From Streptomyces sp. NA02950 (lineage in GTDB: Bacteria > Actinomycetota > Actinomycetes > Streptomycetales > Streptomycetaceae): 64,000 nucleotides of DNA. The notes under the pieces are model-generated. The model did not search any database and had not been told where the DNA came from. It saw only the letters and a program-made list of their open reading frames with translations. Where the stretch lies: positions 372,001 to 436,000 of the forward strand of contig NZ_CP054916.1 of assembly GCF_013364155.1 (NCBI RefSeq), read 5' to 3'. Position numbers and translations under genes: made by a program. Positions 44,201 through 55,199 of this stretch are shown here, in pieces (within the stretch, counting starts at the first letter, position 1; the number at the start of each line of letters is the position of its first letter).

Positions 44201-44692
44201 GTGGCCGGACTCCGGGATTTTCTGCTGCGGTTCCGCCCGGTCGGGTCGCCGGGCCGGGCGTCGCCCGGTGGCGTGCCCGCGGACCGTACCGCGGAGCTCG
44301 CCGCCGAGTTGGAACCGCCGCTGGCGCTCCTGGAAGGAGCCGAGGACGAAGCCCGGCACATCCGCAACAGCGCGGCCCGTGAGGCGGCGGCGAAGCGGCG
44401 CGCGGCCGAGCGCCGGGCCGAAGAGATCGTGGAGCACGCCCGGGACCGGGCCCGGGAGGTGCGGGCGACGAGCGCGGCGAGGGTCCGCCGGGATGCCGAG
44501 ACCGAGGCGGCGGAACTGCTCGCCACAGCCCAGCGGGAGGCGGCCGCGGTACGCCGCCGGGCCGAGGAGCGTATGCCCGCTCTCCTGGACCGGGTGGCGC
44601 GCCTGGTCGCCGAGGACATCGGCACCCCGCGAACCCCCACCGGGGAGCCCCCATCGTCCGGAGGGCCGGACTCTGGACGGAGGGATCCGTGA
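44201..44692 (+). CDS. V/A-type ATPase peripheral-stalk subunit (G/H-like coiled coil)
   Basis: Protein of 163 residues from GTG 44201 (AGGAGAGGCC upstream). Residues 35-135 form a continuous Ala/Arg/Glu-rich helix (EDEARHIRNSAAREAAAKRR and similar), the right-handed coiled-coil pattern of subunit G/H that pairs with subunit E in the peripheral stalk. Both tails are Pro/Gly-rich. It is the first gene of the nine-gene ATPase operon. Assignment rests on composition and position, because sequence identity in this family is low. Confidence 0.68.
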   Translation: MAGLRDFLLRFRPVGSPGRASPGGVPADRTAELAAELEPPLALLEGAEDEARHIRNSAAREAAAKRRAAERRAEEIVEHARDRAREVRATSAARVRRDAETEAAELLATAQREAAAVRRRAEERMPALLDRVARLVAEDIGTPRTPTGEPPSSGGPDSGRRDP

Positions 44693-45604
44693 TGGGCGCC
44701 GGATGGGTGGCCGGGGTGACGCGTGCCAGGGCCATGCTCTCGCGGGCCCTCGGCAGGGCGGAGGCCAAGGAGGTGGCTTCGGCACCAGGGCTCGACGCCG
44801 CCGTTCGCCACCTCAGCGCCTCGCCCTACGGTCGGGGGATGCTTCCGGGGACATCGCTGGACGACGCCCAGCGAGCGGTGACGGCTGCCCTTCTGTGGCA
44901 TCTGCGGGTGCTCGCCGGCTGGCAGCCACTCAGTGGCGCGAGCGCCATCCGTCTCCTCGCCTCCGGGTTCGAGATCGCCAACGCGGAGGACCATCTGCGC
45001 ACGCTGACGGGCACCGGCCGAGCCCGGGCGCCGTACCGGCTGGGCGCTTTGGCGATGGCCTGGCCCCGGCTGGCCCGTACCGGCTCGCCGCGGCAGCTGC
45101 GGGCCGCGCTGGCCGCTTCCGGATGGGGGGACCCCGGGGCGGCCACGCCGGCGGCGGTGGCCGTCGGAATGCGGGTGTCCGCCGCGGTGCGTACGGCGAC
45201 GGCCGTGCCGGAGGCGGCGCGCTGGGCGGCGGGGCGGCTCGCCCTGCTGGTGGGGCGGCACGTGTTCGTCGCCCGCCGCCCCTTGCCGCGCGTGTCCGCG
45301 GAACGCGCGGAGCGGCTTCTCGGAGCGAAAGCCGTGGCCGCGGCGTCCTTCGCCGACTACCGGCGCGAGCTGCCGCCCGCCGCTCGCTGGGCCGTGGCCG
45401 GACTCGCGGGTGAGGCCGACTTGTGGCGGGCGGAGGGGTGGTGGTGGGACCGTCTGGACGAAGACGGTCGGGCACTGCTGCGCGGCTCCCGCCCCGGCCG
45501 GGCGACGGTCTTGGGCGCGGTCGCCGTGCTCTCCGCGGATGCCTGGCGGGTTCGCGGCGCGCTGGAGGGCGCCGCGCGGGGCGGCGGATGTGTGGAGGCA
45601 TGCG

Positions 45605-45618
<14 letters not shown>
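44689..45618 (+). CDS. atpC: V/A-type ATPase subunit C (central-stalk socket)
   Basis: Alpha-helical protein of 309 residues (ATG at 44692 is the alternative start), somewhat shorter than the usual 330-380. The Leu/Ala/Trp-rich repeats with few charged runs (ALLWHLRVLAGWQPLSGASA, LASGFEIANAEDHLRTLTG) fit the pear-shaped subunit C/d that couples the rotor D-F to the K ring. Its GTG overlaps the stop of the preceding gene (GTGA), and its own end overlaps the next start. Named in the archaeal scheme. The identification relies partly on operon position. Confidence 0.7.
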
Positions 45619-47472
<1,854 letters not shown>

Positions 47473-47474
47473 TC

Positions 47475-47696
47475 ATGGGACGGGTGGCGGCCCTCGGGGA
47501 GCGGACGCGAGTGGCGGGGCTCGCCCTGGCGGGGGTCACCGTCGTGGCCGCCGAGGAACCGGACGCGGTCCGCGAAGCCTGGCGTGCCCTTCCGCCCGGG
47601 ACCGAGCTGGTCATCCTCACGCCCACCGCAGCGGACGCGCTCGGTCCGGAACCGCTGGAGGGTCTCCACCCGCTCACCGTGGTGATGCCGTCATGA
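47475..47696 (+). CDS. atpF: V/A-type ATPase subunit F
   Basis: Small protein of 73 residues; usual members have about 100. The Rossmann-like start VAALGERTRVAGLALAGVTV followed by PGTELVILTPTAADAL fits subunit F, which sits on the D shaft. The C-terminal helix that inserts between A and B subunits is short or absent, ending LHPLTVVMPS. It begins two bases after subunit K and overlaps subunit E by four bases. Confidence 0.72.
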   Translation: MGRVAALGERTRVAGLALAGVTVVAAEEPDAVREAWRALPPGTELVILTPTAADALGPEPLEGLHPLTVVMPS

Positions 47697-48220
47697 GGAA
47701 GCCACCGTCCGATCAGGCGGTACCCGCGCTCGCGCCGGTACGCGCGGAGTTGCTGCGCACCGCGCGGACCGAAGCGCGGGAGGTCCTCGACCGGGCTGAC
47801 CAGGAGTCCAGGGCGGTGATCGGTGAAGCGCGGACCAGAGCACGTTCGATCATTGAGGGGGCCCGCCGGCAGGGCGAGGAAGAGGGCGCTGCAGCCGCCC
47901 ACGGCATCCGGGCGGACGCGCGCCGAACCGCCCGGGCATGTGAACTGGCCACCCGCAAAGCGGCGTATGAAGAACTGCGCCGCCGAGCCTTCGCACATGT
48001 CCGTCAGAAGTGGGGCCCGGCAGGCCAACCGGCCGTCGGGAACCGGCTGCGGGAACGTGCCCTGTGGTTGCTGGGCCCGGACGCCGAGATCATCGAGGCC
48101 CCCGGCGGAGGTGTGGTGGCCCGTGCGGCGGGCCGGCGGGCCGAATGCACACCGGACAGTCTCACTGCCCGTGCGCTGGACCGGCTCGGTGCCGAGGTGG
48201 AGACGCTGTGGTCACAGTGA
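47693..48220 (+). CDS. atpE: V/A-type ATPase subunit E (peripheral stalk)
   Basis: Protein of 175 residues. An N-terminal helix rich in Ala/Arg/Glu (RTARTEAREVLDRADQESRA) pairs with the G/H-like subunit, and a C-terminal globular head contains LRERALWLLGPDAEIIEAPG and ends SLTARALDRLGAEVETLW, which contacts subunits A and B. The start overlaps subunit F (ATGA), and its end overlaps the proposed start of subunit A. Confidence 0.75.
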   Translation: MRKPPSDQAVPALAPVRAELLRTARTEAREVLDRADQESRAVIGEARTRARSIIEGARRQGEEEGAAAAHGIRADARRTARACELATRKAAYEELRRRAFAHVRQKWGPAGQPAVGNRLRERALWLLGPDAEIIEAPGGGVVARAAGRRAECTPDSLTARALDRLGAEVETLWSQ

Positions 48221-49989
48221 AGGGAGCCGGCGAAGCACGCGGACGGCGCGCGGACCGGGAAGGGCCGGTGCGTCCCAGCCGCGTTCTGCGGGTCGCCGGA
48301 CCCCTCGTGGAAATGGAGTACGCGGGCGACACCGCGATGCATGATGTGGTCTCCCTCGGCGAGTCCGGAATTCCCGGCGAGGTGGTGTCGATCAGCGGCG
48401 GTGTGGTGACCGCCCAGTCGTACGAGTACACGGGCGGCCTGGCCCCCGGCGACGCGGCACGCTCCCACGGGGAACCGTTGTCCGCGACGCTCGGTCCAGG
48501 GCTCCTCGGGGGTGTGTTCGACGGCCTGTTGCGGCCGCTGTCCGGCAGCGGGGACTGGCTGCTGCCCGGGGCCGCCACCCGGGCCCGGACCACGGACCGC
48601 AGCTGGTCCTTCGCGCCGACCGTGGGCGAAGGAGTACAGGTCGCCGAGGGCGGCGTGCTGGGGGAGGTCCGGGGCAGGGGGCCGCTGCGGCTCCGGGTTC
48701 TCGTGCCGCCGGGGGTCAGCGGGGCGGTGAACGGTATCGCTTCCCCGGGGCGCTACCGGCAGGACGCGGTAGTGGCCGTCGTCGACGGCGCGGAGGTCCG
48801 GATCAGCGCCGTGTGGCCGATCCGCCGGCCGCGTCCGGTACGGGCGCGAGGCGGCGAGCCGGAGCCGCTGCACACCGGGCAACGGGTGATCGATCTGCTC
48901 TTCCCCGTCGCGCGCGGCGGCACGGTGGCCGTACCGGGCGGTTTCGGCACGGGGAAGACCATGCTGCTGCAGCAGATCGCCAAGTGGTGCGACGCGGATG
49001 TGATCGTGTACATCGGCTGCGGGGAACGCGGCAACGAGATGGCGGACGTCATCGCCGAGCTGTCCACGCTGGAGGACCCGCGCACCGGCGGACGGCTCGC
49101 CGACCGGACGGTGACCGTCGCCAACACGTCCAACATGCCGCTGATGGCCCGTGAGGCCGGCATCCATACGGGCGCCACGGTCGCCGAGTACTTCCGCGAC
49201 ATGGGTCTGGACACCGTCGTGATCGCCGACTCCACCTCGCGCTGGGCCGAGGCCCTGCGCGAATTCGCCTCACGTACCGGCTCGCTGCCCGCCGAGGAGG
49301 GCTATCCGGCCGGGCTGGCGTCCGCGATCGCGGCCTTCTACGAACGCGCGGGAGCCGTGACGACGCTGGGAGGCCACCGGGGCTCGGTCACCGTCATCGG
49401 GGCCGTGTCCCCGCCCGGCGGGGATCTGACCGAACCGGTCACGGCTCACACCGAACGCTTCGTGCGCGATCTGTGGTCGCTCGATCGCGACCTCGCCTAC
49501 GCCCGCCACTACCCGGCCTTGTCCTGGGCGGGGTCGTTCTCCCGGGACGCGGCACCGCTCACCGCGCGGCGGATGGCCGCGGGCGAACCCGCCTGGTCCA
49601 CCCGGCGCGACCGACTGGCCGCGGTGCTGGCGGAGGCCGACCGGCTGACGGACCTGGTCGACCTGGTCGGTATCACTGCCCTGCCCGACCCCGAACGCGT
49701 CAGCGTGCTGGCCGGGCGTCTGGTGCGCGAAGGAGTGCTGCAGCAGAACGCACTGTCCGCCAACGACGCGTACTGCGGCCCGGACAAGGCCGCGGCACTG
49801 GCCGACGCCGTCCTCGCGGTCATCGACCGCTGCCGGGAACGCGTCGGGTCCGACGTCCCCGCGGCAGCCGTCGAGGCGGTGGACTTCGGGCCGGTGCTGC
49901 GGGCGCGCGAGGAGGTGGGCCCGCATGACACGGCGGGAGTGGCGGCGCGCCGGGACACCATGCTCGCCCGGCTCGAGGAGCTGCGGTGA
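48208..49989 (+). CDS. atpA: V/A-type ATPase catalytic subunit A
   Basis: Catalytic ATPase subunit of 593 residues. The order is an N-terminal barrel (SRVLRVAGPLVEMEYAGD), the bulge or non-homologous insert (YEYTGGLAPGD to VNGIAS) and the nucleotide domain with Walker A GGFGTGKT at residues 244-251. YIGCGERGNEMADVIAEL holds the catalytic Glu, VVIADSTSRWAEALREFASR is Walker B and signature, and AGSFSRDAAPL is further on. All catalytic motifs are intact. I prefer GTG 48208 for ribosome-binding spacing; GTG 48217, which overlaps the subunit E stop, is also possible. It differs clearly from F-type beta subunits by the bulge domain. Confidence 0.92.
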   Translation: MVTVKGAGEARGRRADREGPVRPSRVLRVAGPLVEMEYAGDTAMHDVVSLGESGIPGEVVSISGGVVTAQSYEYTGGLAPGDAARSHGEPLSATLGPGLLGGVFDGLLRPLSGSGDWLLPGAATRARTTDRSWSFAPTVGEGVQVAEGGVLGEVRGRGPLRLRVLVPPGVSGAVNGIASPGRYRQDAVVAVVDGAEVRISAVWPIRRPRPVRARGGEPEPLHTGQRVIDLLFPVARGGTVAVPGGFGTGKTMLLQQIAKWCDADVIVYIGCGERGNEMADVIAELSTLEDPRTGGRLADRTVTVANTSNMPLMAREAGIHTGATVAEYFRDMGLDTVVIADSTSRWAEALREFASRTGSLPAEEGYPAGLASAIAAFYERAGAVTTLGGHRGSVTVIGAVSPPGGDLTEPVTAHTERFVRDLWSLDRDLAYARHYPALSWAGSFSRDAAPLTARRMAAGEPAWSTRRDRLAAVLAEADRLTDLVDLVGITALPDPERVSVLAGRLVREGVLQQNALSANDAYCGPDKAAALADAVLAVIDRCRERVGSDVPAAAVEAVDFGPVLRAREEVGPHDTAGVAARRDTMLARLEELR

Positions 49990-50035
49990 GCAGCCAACTC
50001 CCGACCGTCCCCGGCGGGGCGGGCGGCGAGGCGCC

Positions 50036-51454
50036 GTGACCACATGGGGCGAAGTCGAGTACACGGCCGTACAGGAACTGCGCGGCCCGCTCGCCGTCGT
50101 GCGAGGCGTGTCCGGGGTGGGGTGGGACGAGTTCGTACGGATCACCCTGAACTCGGGCGAGCGGCGCTACGGCCTGGTACTGGAGGTCGACCGCGAACTC
50201 GCCGTGGTGCAGGTGCTGGAGGACACCACCGGAATGGACCCGGCACACCTGCGCGTGTCCTTCGCCGGGAAACCGCTGCGCATCCCGGTCGGCCCGGGCT
50301 GGCTGGGCCGGGTGTGCAACGGCCGCGGCGAGCCCGTCGACGGCGGGCCGCCGGTGTTCGGCGAGACCAGCGCGGCGGTGAGCGGAACGCCGATCAACCC
50401 GGTCCGGCGGGAGCCCCCGTCCGATCCGATCCTCACCGGCGTCAGCGCCGTCGACGCCTTGACGACGCTGGTCCGCGGACAGAAACTGCCGGTGTTCTCC
50501 GCGGCCGGGCTGCCACATCTGGAACTCGCCGCCCAGATCGCCGCGCAGGCCACCGCCGGTGGCGAGGCGTTCAGCGTCGTCTTCGCCGGCATGGGCCTGA
50601 CCCATCCGGACGCCGCTTCGGTACGGGACGTGTTGGAGGAGCGTTCGGCCGCGGGTGAACTGGTGCTGCTGCTCAACACCGCCGACGATCCCGTGATCGA
50701 ACGCACCCTGACCCCGCGCGTCGCGCTCACCGTGGCCGAACACCTCGCCTTCTCCGGCGGCCGCCACGTGCTGGTGGTGATGACCGACATGACCGCTTAC
50801 GCCGAAGCGCTGCGCGAGGTCTCCGCGGCCCGGGGCGAGGTCCCGGCACGTCGTGCCTATCCCGGGTACCTCTACAGCGACCTGGCCTCGCTCTACGAGC
50901 GTTGCGGCCGGATCCGCGGCCGGGCGGGCTCGGTCACGGTCCTGCCCGTCCTCACCATGCCCGCGGGCGACATCACCCATCCGGTCCCGGACCTGACCGG
51001 TTACATCACCGAGGGCCAGATCGTGCTCTCCCGCCAGGTGCACGCCCGGGGGGTGTATCCGCCGGTGGACGCCCTGTCGTCACTCTCCCGCCTGATGCGC
51101 AAGGGAGCCGGTCCAGGGCGCACCCGGCCCGACCACTTGGATCTCGCGGCCCAGACGCTGGCCGCGCTCGCCCGGGCCAGGCAGGTCCGGGAGCTGTCGG
51201 ACCTGATGGGCGAGGCGGCCCTGAGCCCGACCGACCGCCGCTACCTCTCCTTCGACGAGGCGTTTCTGCGCGATTTCCTGCATCAGCGGCACGACGAGGC
51301 ACGCCCCCTGGACCGGACGCTGGACGCCGCCTGGCAGGTTCTGCTCACCCTCCCCCGCGGTGAGCTCACCATGCTGCCCGCAGCATTGCTGGACGCACAC
51401 GGCGCCCGGGCGGAACCGGACGGCGATGGCAAGCGGGACGGGGCGGAGCCATGA
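50036..51454 (+). CDS. atpB: V/A-type ATPase regulatory subunit B
   Basis: Non-catalytic nucleotide-binding subunit of 472 residues, starting at GTG 50036. The P-loop is replaced by GQKLPVFSAAGLPHLELAAQ as expected for subunit B. VIERTLTPRVALTVAEHLAF, VVMTDMTAYAEALREVSAAR and RRAYPGYLYSDLASLYERCG are the signature blocks, and ITHPVPDLTGYITEGQIVLS completes the fold. It is separated from subunit A by 46 bases, the longest gap in the operon. Confidence 0.92.
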   Translation: MTTWGEVEYTAVQELRGPLAVVRGVSGVGWDEFVRITLNSGERRYGLVLEVDRELAVVQVLEDTTGMDPAHLRVSFAGKPLRIPVGPGWLGRVCNGRGEPVDGGPPVFGETSAAVSGTPINPVRREPPSDPILTGVSAVDALTTLVRGQKLPVFSAAGLPHLELAAQIAAQATAGGEAFSVVFAGMGLTHPDAASVRDVLEERSAAGELVLLLNTADDPVIERTLTPRVALTVAEHLAFSGGRHVLVVMTDMTAYAEALREVSAARGEVPARRAYPGYLYSDLASLYERCGRIRGRAGSVTVLPVLTMPAGDITHPVPDLTGYITEGQIVLSRQVHARGVYPPVDALSSLSRLMRKGAGPGRTRPDHLDLAAQTLAALARARQVRELSDLMGEAALSPTDRRYLSFDEAFLRDFLHQRHDEARPLDRTLDAAWQVLLTLPRGELTMLPAALLDAHGARAEPDGDGKRDGAEP

Positions 51455-52068
51455 CCACCGCATCCGGCCCCCCACCCTCCCGCGCCGGCCGGCTTCGTGT
51501 TCGGCACAGCCTGGAGGTCGCGTTGCGCGGCGCGGAGCTCCTGGAGCGGAAACTGCGCATCCTGCGGGCGCGGCACGAGGCGCTGCTGCGGGCCGAGGAG
51601 GCCGGTGCGCACGCATGGCGGCAGCGGGTAAGGGATGCCGAGACGTGGCTGCTGAGAGGGCTCTTCCTGGGTGGCGAGCACGCCCTGGAGGCGGCGGCGG
51701 AAGGTGCTGGCGCCGCGGACTTCACCTGGCGTGAGGAGTCAACGGTGGGGGTGCGCCACCCCGCGCTCCCCTCATGCCGCATCCCCGACCGCTCCCCCGA
51801 CGTGGCCACGCCCGGCAACACCGCCCTGGTGCACGCCGAGACCGCCTACCGTCAGGTGCTGCTGGCCGGCGCCGAGTACGCCGTCGCGCGGCATGCCGCC
51901 CGGATCGTCGGAGCGGAGGTTGCCCGCACCCGCCGGCGGGTCCGTGCCCTGCGGCGCCATTGGATACCCCGGCTGGAAGAGACGCTCGCCCGGATCAACC
52001 TGGCCCTCGAAGAGGGCGAACACGAGGACCACGTACGCCGTCACTGGGCTGCCGGGAGACGGGGTTGA
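51451..52068 (+). CDS. atpD: V/A-type ATPase subunit D (rotor shaft)
   Basis: Coiled-coil protein of 205 residues. The N-terminal helix GRLRVRHSLEVALRGAELLE and RKLRILRARHEALLRAEEAG pairs with the C-terminal helix RRVRALRRHWIPRLEETLAR, giving the antiparallel shaft that rotates inside A3B3. The central loop contains ALPSCRIPD. The ATG overlaps the subunit B stop (ATGA). It is the last gene of the operon; no terminator hairpin was seen in the 220 bases that follow. Confidence 0.85.
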   Translation: MTTASGPPPSRAGRLRVRHSLEVALRGAELLERKLRILRARHEALLRAEEAGAHAWRQRVRDAETWLLRGLFLGGEHALEAAAEGAGAADFTWREESTVGVRHPALPSCRIPDRSPDVATPGNTALVHAETAYRQVLLAGAEYAVARHAARIVGAEVARTRRRVRALRRHWIPRLEETLARINLALEEGEHEDHVRRHWAAGRRG

Positions 52069-52193
52069 TCTGACTCCGCCGCGGTCAGCGTGGTGCCCCA
52101 CCAGGCCGTGACCGTGATGCGTCTGCTGCCTCCTTCCTCCTACGACCCCGGCAGCCTCCGGTTGCCAAGCGTCGCAGCTCGCAGGGGCCTCAC

Positions 52194-52206
52194 GGCCGAT
52201 CGGACC
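52194..52206. promoter_or_regulatory. GGCC-like box upstream of the second DUF1918 gene
   Basis: GGCCGATCGGACC lies about 85 bases before the DUF1918 start at 52289, embedded in further GGCC-rich sequence. It is near-palindromic and similar to the boxes at 23788 and 25843. Confidence 0.3.
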
Positions 52207-52288
52207 GGCCGTTCGCACCCGGGACAGCGCTCACCCGCTGTGACATGGTGGAGAAAGGCGGAAGGAAGCCGGAAAGGCGGGATGAGTG

Positions 52289-52522
52289 ATGCGTGCCCAT
52301 GTCGGTGACCAACTGATCATCGAAAGCCCGACCACCGGCGCGGCCAGGCGGGACGGTGAGATCGTCGGGCTCCACCATGACGACGGAACGCCTCCCTACG
52401 ATGTGCGATGGTCGGATTCCGAGCGGATCACCCTTGTGTTCCCCGGCCCGGACGCTCACGTTCACCACATCGGGCATCCGTCGGAAAGACCTCCGCGCCC
52501 TACGGCCCCCGGACGTCCCTGA
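52289..52522 (+). CDS. Stand-alone DUF1918 protein (truncated paralogue of the 25956 fusion)
   Basis: Seventy-seven residues. The DUF1918 domain is nearly identical to residues 1-60 of the fusion protein at 25956 (DQLIIESPTTGAARRDGEIV, PYDVRWSDSERITLVFPGPD). After the domain, a frameshift relative to that gene gives a short Pro/Arg tail and a stop. DUF1918 alone is a known protein form (Rv0569-like), so this may still function. GTG 52286 is another possible start. The nitroreductase remnant follows directly. Confidence 0.75.
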   Translation: MRAHVGDQLIIESPTTGAARRDGEIVGLHHDDGTPPYDVRWSDSERITLVFPGPDAHVHHIGHPSERPPRPTAPGRP

Positions 52523-52635
52523 GCGTTCGAACCCTGTCCGATGGGCTCATGGCTCTGGTGCGGGACGCCACGGCCGCCCCGTCGACGCACACCCCCCGAC
52601 GGCCGGTCCACGACGTGCTGGACATCGAGCCGTAG
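52523..52635 (+). pseudogene. Nitroreductase remnant of the DUF1918 fusion paralogue
   Basis: In a different frame from the DUF1918 part, SVRTLSDGLMALVRDATAAP matches the first residues of the nitroreductase domain at 26205-26265. It joins directly to TPRRPVHDVLDIEP-stop, which matches its last residues at 27147-27188. About 870 bases are deleted between short similar sequences (GCACA and GACAC). The identical ends prove that this locus once carried the whole fusion. Confidence 0.85.
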
Positions 52636-52758
52636 CCCCACCACGCACGGGGTCACGAAAGCTGCGTCAGCACGGACGCGTCGCCTCTGCCCGTCCGGCG
52701 GCCCGGAAGCTCCCCGGCGGCCCCGCGCCGGCCGCAACCGGCCCGGTGTCCAACCGGG

Positions 52759-53625
52759 TCAGGTGACCCCCGTGAGGTGATCGACCACGTCGTCGACGTC
52801 TTCGATCGCCCGGATCGATTCGAGCAGCCGGGGGACGAGCGCGACGTCCACGCGGCCCTCCACGGTCACGACACCACCCTCCACCGACACGTCGACGGTG
52901 CCCGGATCGAGGTGGTATTCCTCCCTCAGGACCCGGGATTCGATCTCCCCGCGAAGCTCGGCGTCGTCGCGGACGAGCGCCCGCAGCAGCCCTGCCCGCG
53001 TCACCACGCCGACGAGCCGATCCTGGGGGTCGGTAACAGGCAGCCGCTTGAGCCGGGAGCGCGCGGCGATCCAGGCGGCCTCTGCCACCGTGTCCGCCGG
53101 ACGCACAGTGACCGCGGGATACGTCATGAGCGCGGCCGCCGTCTCGCCCTGGCTCTTGGCGTACAAGCGGCGCTGCCTGAGCTTTCCGAGCGGGCCGGGC
53201 CGACGCGTGGTGGCCGCCATCACGGCGGCTTTGGCCAGCAGATCGGACTCGGACACCACACCGATGACGTGCCTCCCCGCATCGACCACCGGAACGGCGC
53301 TCAGGTGCTCGTGCGACAGCGTGTGGGCGACATCGAAGAACGGCGTATCGTCCGGCACCGACACGGCGGGCGCCTGCATCACGTCACCTACCCGCGGCGG
53401 TCTCGAACGCCTCCGGCTCCTTCGCTCGTAGCGTTCGGGCCTGGTCCTCTCAGGCTCGGCCCGTGCTCGTTCGACCACACTCGACGAGGCAGCGGCCACG
53501 GCGCCGAGGTAACGCCTCAGCCTGTCCTCACGCCCTTCCGCTCCCGATGCCGGGGGACGCGCGGGCACCGCACCACGGGCCTGCTTCCCCGGATTCCCCG
53601 GAGTGTGACGTTCGAAGTCGCTCAT
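52759..53625 (-). CDS. CBS-pair protein with BON domain and disordered N-terminal extension
   Basis: Protein of 288 residues. About 75 N-terminal residues are low-complexity, rich in Arg/Pro/Ala/Glu (RPERYERRSRRRSRPP). CBS1 is VGDVMQAPAVSVPDDTPFFD with VIGVVSESDLLAKA, CBS2 is EAAWIAARSRLKRLPVTDPQ with LVGVVTRAGLLRAL, and the BON domain holds TVDVSVEGGVVTVEGRVDVA. GGGGAGGTTGCC precedes the ATG. It converges with the DUF1918 locus, mirroring the arrangement at 25956/27261. The tail is unique among the four CBS-BON paralogues. Confidence 0.85.
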   Translation of the reverse strand: MSDFERHTPGNPGKQARGAVPARPPASGAEGREDRLRRYLGAVAAASSSVVERARAEPERTRPERYERRSRRRSRPPRVGDVMQAPAVSVPDDTPFFDVAHTLSHEHLSAVPVVDAGRHVIGVVSESDLLAKAAVMAATTRRPGPLGKLRQRRLYAKSQGETAAALMTYPAVTVRPADTVAEAAWIAARSRLKRLPVTDPQDRLVGVVTRAGLLRALVRDDAELRGEIESRVLREEYHLDPGTVDVSVEGGVVTVEGRVDVALVPRLLESIRAIEDVDDVVDHLTGVT

Positions 53626-54082
53626 GGCAACCTCCCCACGAACGCGGCCGGTCGCCCATGGGCCCAGTGTCGCATCCCTCGGACGTTCCCGCCGCGAGGC
53701 ACCGCGCGCCGACGGACCTCGCCCAAGGAATCCCGGGGCAGGGCGGTTCAGCCATCGCCGTGGTCCCTTCGGCCCTGTGACGGGGCCCGTACATGTCCGA
53801 TCCTGGAAGGGAGATCTTTGGGACGAGTCCAGGAGATTCAGACGCTGACCTCTCAGCGCTGCGACTCACCCGGCGCCCGTTCAGCTGTCCACCGCGAGGG
53901 GCCACCGGCTGGATCACTGGCGGTCACCACCCACGCGGTCGTAGTGGGAGTGGTCTCCCCGGCTCGACCGCTCTCCTCCATCTGCTGGGTCACCGGAGGT
54001 CCGCACGGTTGGACACCGAACCCAGTGGGTCCGAGCGCTCACTGAGCGATGCCGCACACAGCCACTATGTGAGGACCGGACG
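53626..54082. other. Long intergenic region between stress genes
   Basis: About 460 bases. It holds the GGTCCCTTCGGCC box at 53762-53774. Near 53930-54020 two adjoining plus frames (TTHAVVVGV, then GLPGSTALLHLL) resemble the start of a USP broken by a frameshift; this is uncertain. The rest shows nothing that I can name. Confidence 0.35.
53762..53774. promoter_or_regulatory. GGTCCCTTCGGCC box between stress genes
   Basis: Imperfect palindrome of the same class as 23788 and 25843, about 140 bases upstream of the CBS-BON gene (start 53625, minus) and 310 bases upstream of the DUF1876 gene. Confidence 0.3.
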
Positions 54083-54463
54083 ATGCACACCGTGGAATGG
54101 AAAATCCACCTCCACCTCTTCGAGGACGAAGGAACCACGAAGGCACGCGTGGTGCTCGACACCAACGACACATCGCTCACCGGCCACGGGGCCGCCCGAT
54201 GCCATCCAGAGGACCCTGACGTGCCCGAGATCGGGGATGAGCTGGCGGCGGGGAGGGCGCTGCACGATCTGGGTGAGCAACTGCTGGTCGCCGCGGAGCA
54301 CGATATCGAGGGAATCGGACGCCCCCCGGTGCCCGGGCCCGGACGGCATGGGAATGGCCCGCATGACCGGTCAGCCCACCACGCCCTCCCCCGTGCTCCC
54401 GGTCGTCGCGACGTGGCAGCCGGAGCCCTCCGCTCTTGCCTCGATCACGACCGGGATGCTTAG
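54083..54463 (+). CDS. DUF1876 domain protein (Rv1738/Rv2632c-like)
   Basis: Protein of 126 residues. Residues 1-82 are a DUF1876 domain: HTVEWKIHLHLFEDEGTTKA, TSLTGHGAARCHPEDPDVPE and GDELAAGRALHDLGEQLLV. Mycobacterial members are about 90 residues, are strongly induced by DosR in hypoxia, and have a fold like ribosome hibernation factors. The C-terminal 44 residues (from PPVPGPGRHG) are atypical and may result from a frameshift near 54330. GAGGACCGGACG precedes the ATG. The CBS-BON gene at 54519 follows closely and is probably cotranscribed. Confidence 0.8.
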   Translation: MHTVEWKIHLHLFEDEGTTKARVVLDTNDTSLTGHGAARCHPEDPDVPEIGDELAAGRALHDLGEQLLVAAEHDIEGIGRPPVPGPGRHGNGPHDRSAHHALPRAPGRRDVAAGALRSCLDHDRDA

Positions 54464-54518
54464 CCTGAAATCGAATGAGGCCTTGACCGGAGACCGAACG
54501 ACTCGGGAGGTGTCCCCC

Positions 54519-55199
54519 ATGGCCGACTCGCGAGTGCGGGACGTGATGACGCAGGACGTGGCGGCCGTACGCCTGCATACGCCCTACAAGGAGATCGTGC
54601 GCATCCTCGAGGAACGACGGTTCAGCGCACTGCCGGTCCTGGACGACGAGGGCGGCCTGGCCGGTGTCGTGTCGGAGGCTGATCTGTTGGACAAGGCGCC
54701 TGGTGCCCGTCCGACCGGGCTGCTGGGTCTCCGCCGCGGGTCACGGAAGAAAGCGCGCAAGGCACGGGGGCTCACGGCTCGGGCCCTCATGACCGCGCCC
54801 GCGGTCACCGTACCCGCTGAGGCGAACGTCGCCGAAGCCGCCCGGACCATGGCTCGCCGGGGGCTCAAACGCCTGCCCGTGGTGGACGACAGGGAACGCC
54901 TTGTCGGCATCGTCTCCCGGCGCGACCTGCTGCGACGCTATCTCCGGTCGGACGACGAGATCCGTGAGGAGATCCTGCGCGATGTCTTCATGCGTGTGCT
55001 GTGGGCGGACCCGGCACACTTCACCATCGACGTGTCCGACGGTGTTGTCGTCCTGTCCGGAGCGCTGGAACAGCGCAGTGCCGTCCCCGTCGCGGTGCGG
55101 CTCACCCGCGGCGTGGACGGTGTGGTCGACGTCGTCGACAAGCTCACCTACCGCATGGACGACACCCAGGGCAGGCCGACGTTCCGATCAGCCGGGTGA
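54519..55199 (+). CDS. CBS-pair protein with C-terminal BON domain
   Basis: Protein of 226 residues from the ATG at 54519 behind CGGGAGG. CBS1 is RVRDVMTQDVAAVRLHTPYK with LAGVVSEADLLDKA; a basic linker (RRGSRKKARKARGLTAR) follows; CBS2 is AARTMARRGLKRLPVVDDRE with LVGIVSRRDLLRRYL. The BON domain holds TIDVSDGVVVLSGALEQRS. Fourth CBS-BON paralogue of the window and the only one on the plus strand. It lies 56 bases after the DUF1876 gene. Confidence 0.88.
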   Translation: MADSRVRDVMTQDVAAVRLHTPYKEIVRILEERRFSALPVLDDEGGLAGVVSEADLLDKAPGARPTGLLGLRRGSRKKARKARGLTARALMTAPAVTVPAEANVAEAARTMARRGLKRLPVVDDRERLVGIVSRRDLLRRYLRSDDEIREEILRDVFMRVLWADPAHFTIDVSDGVVVLSGALEQRSAVPVAVRLTRGVDGVVDVVDKLTYRMDDTQGRPTFRSAG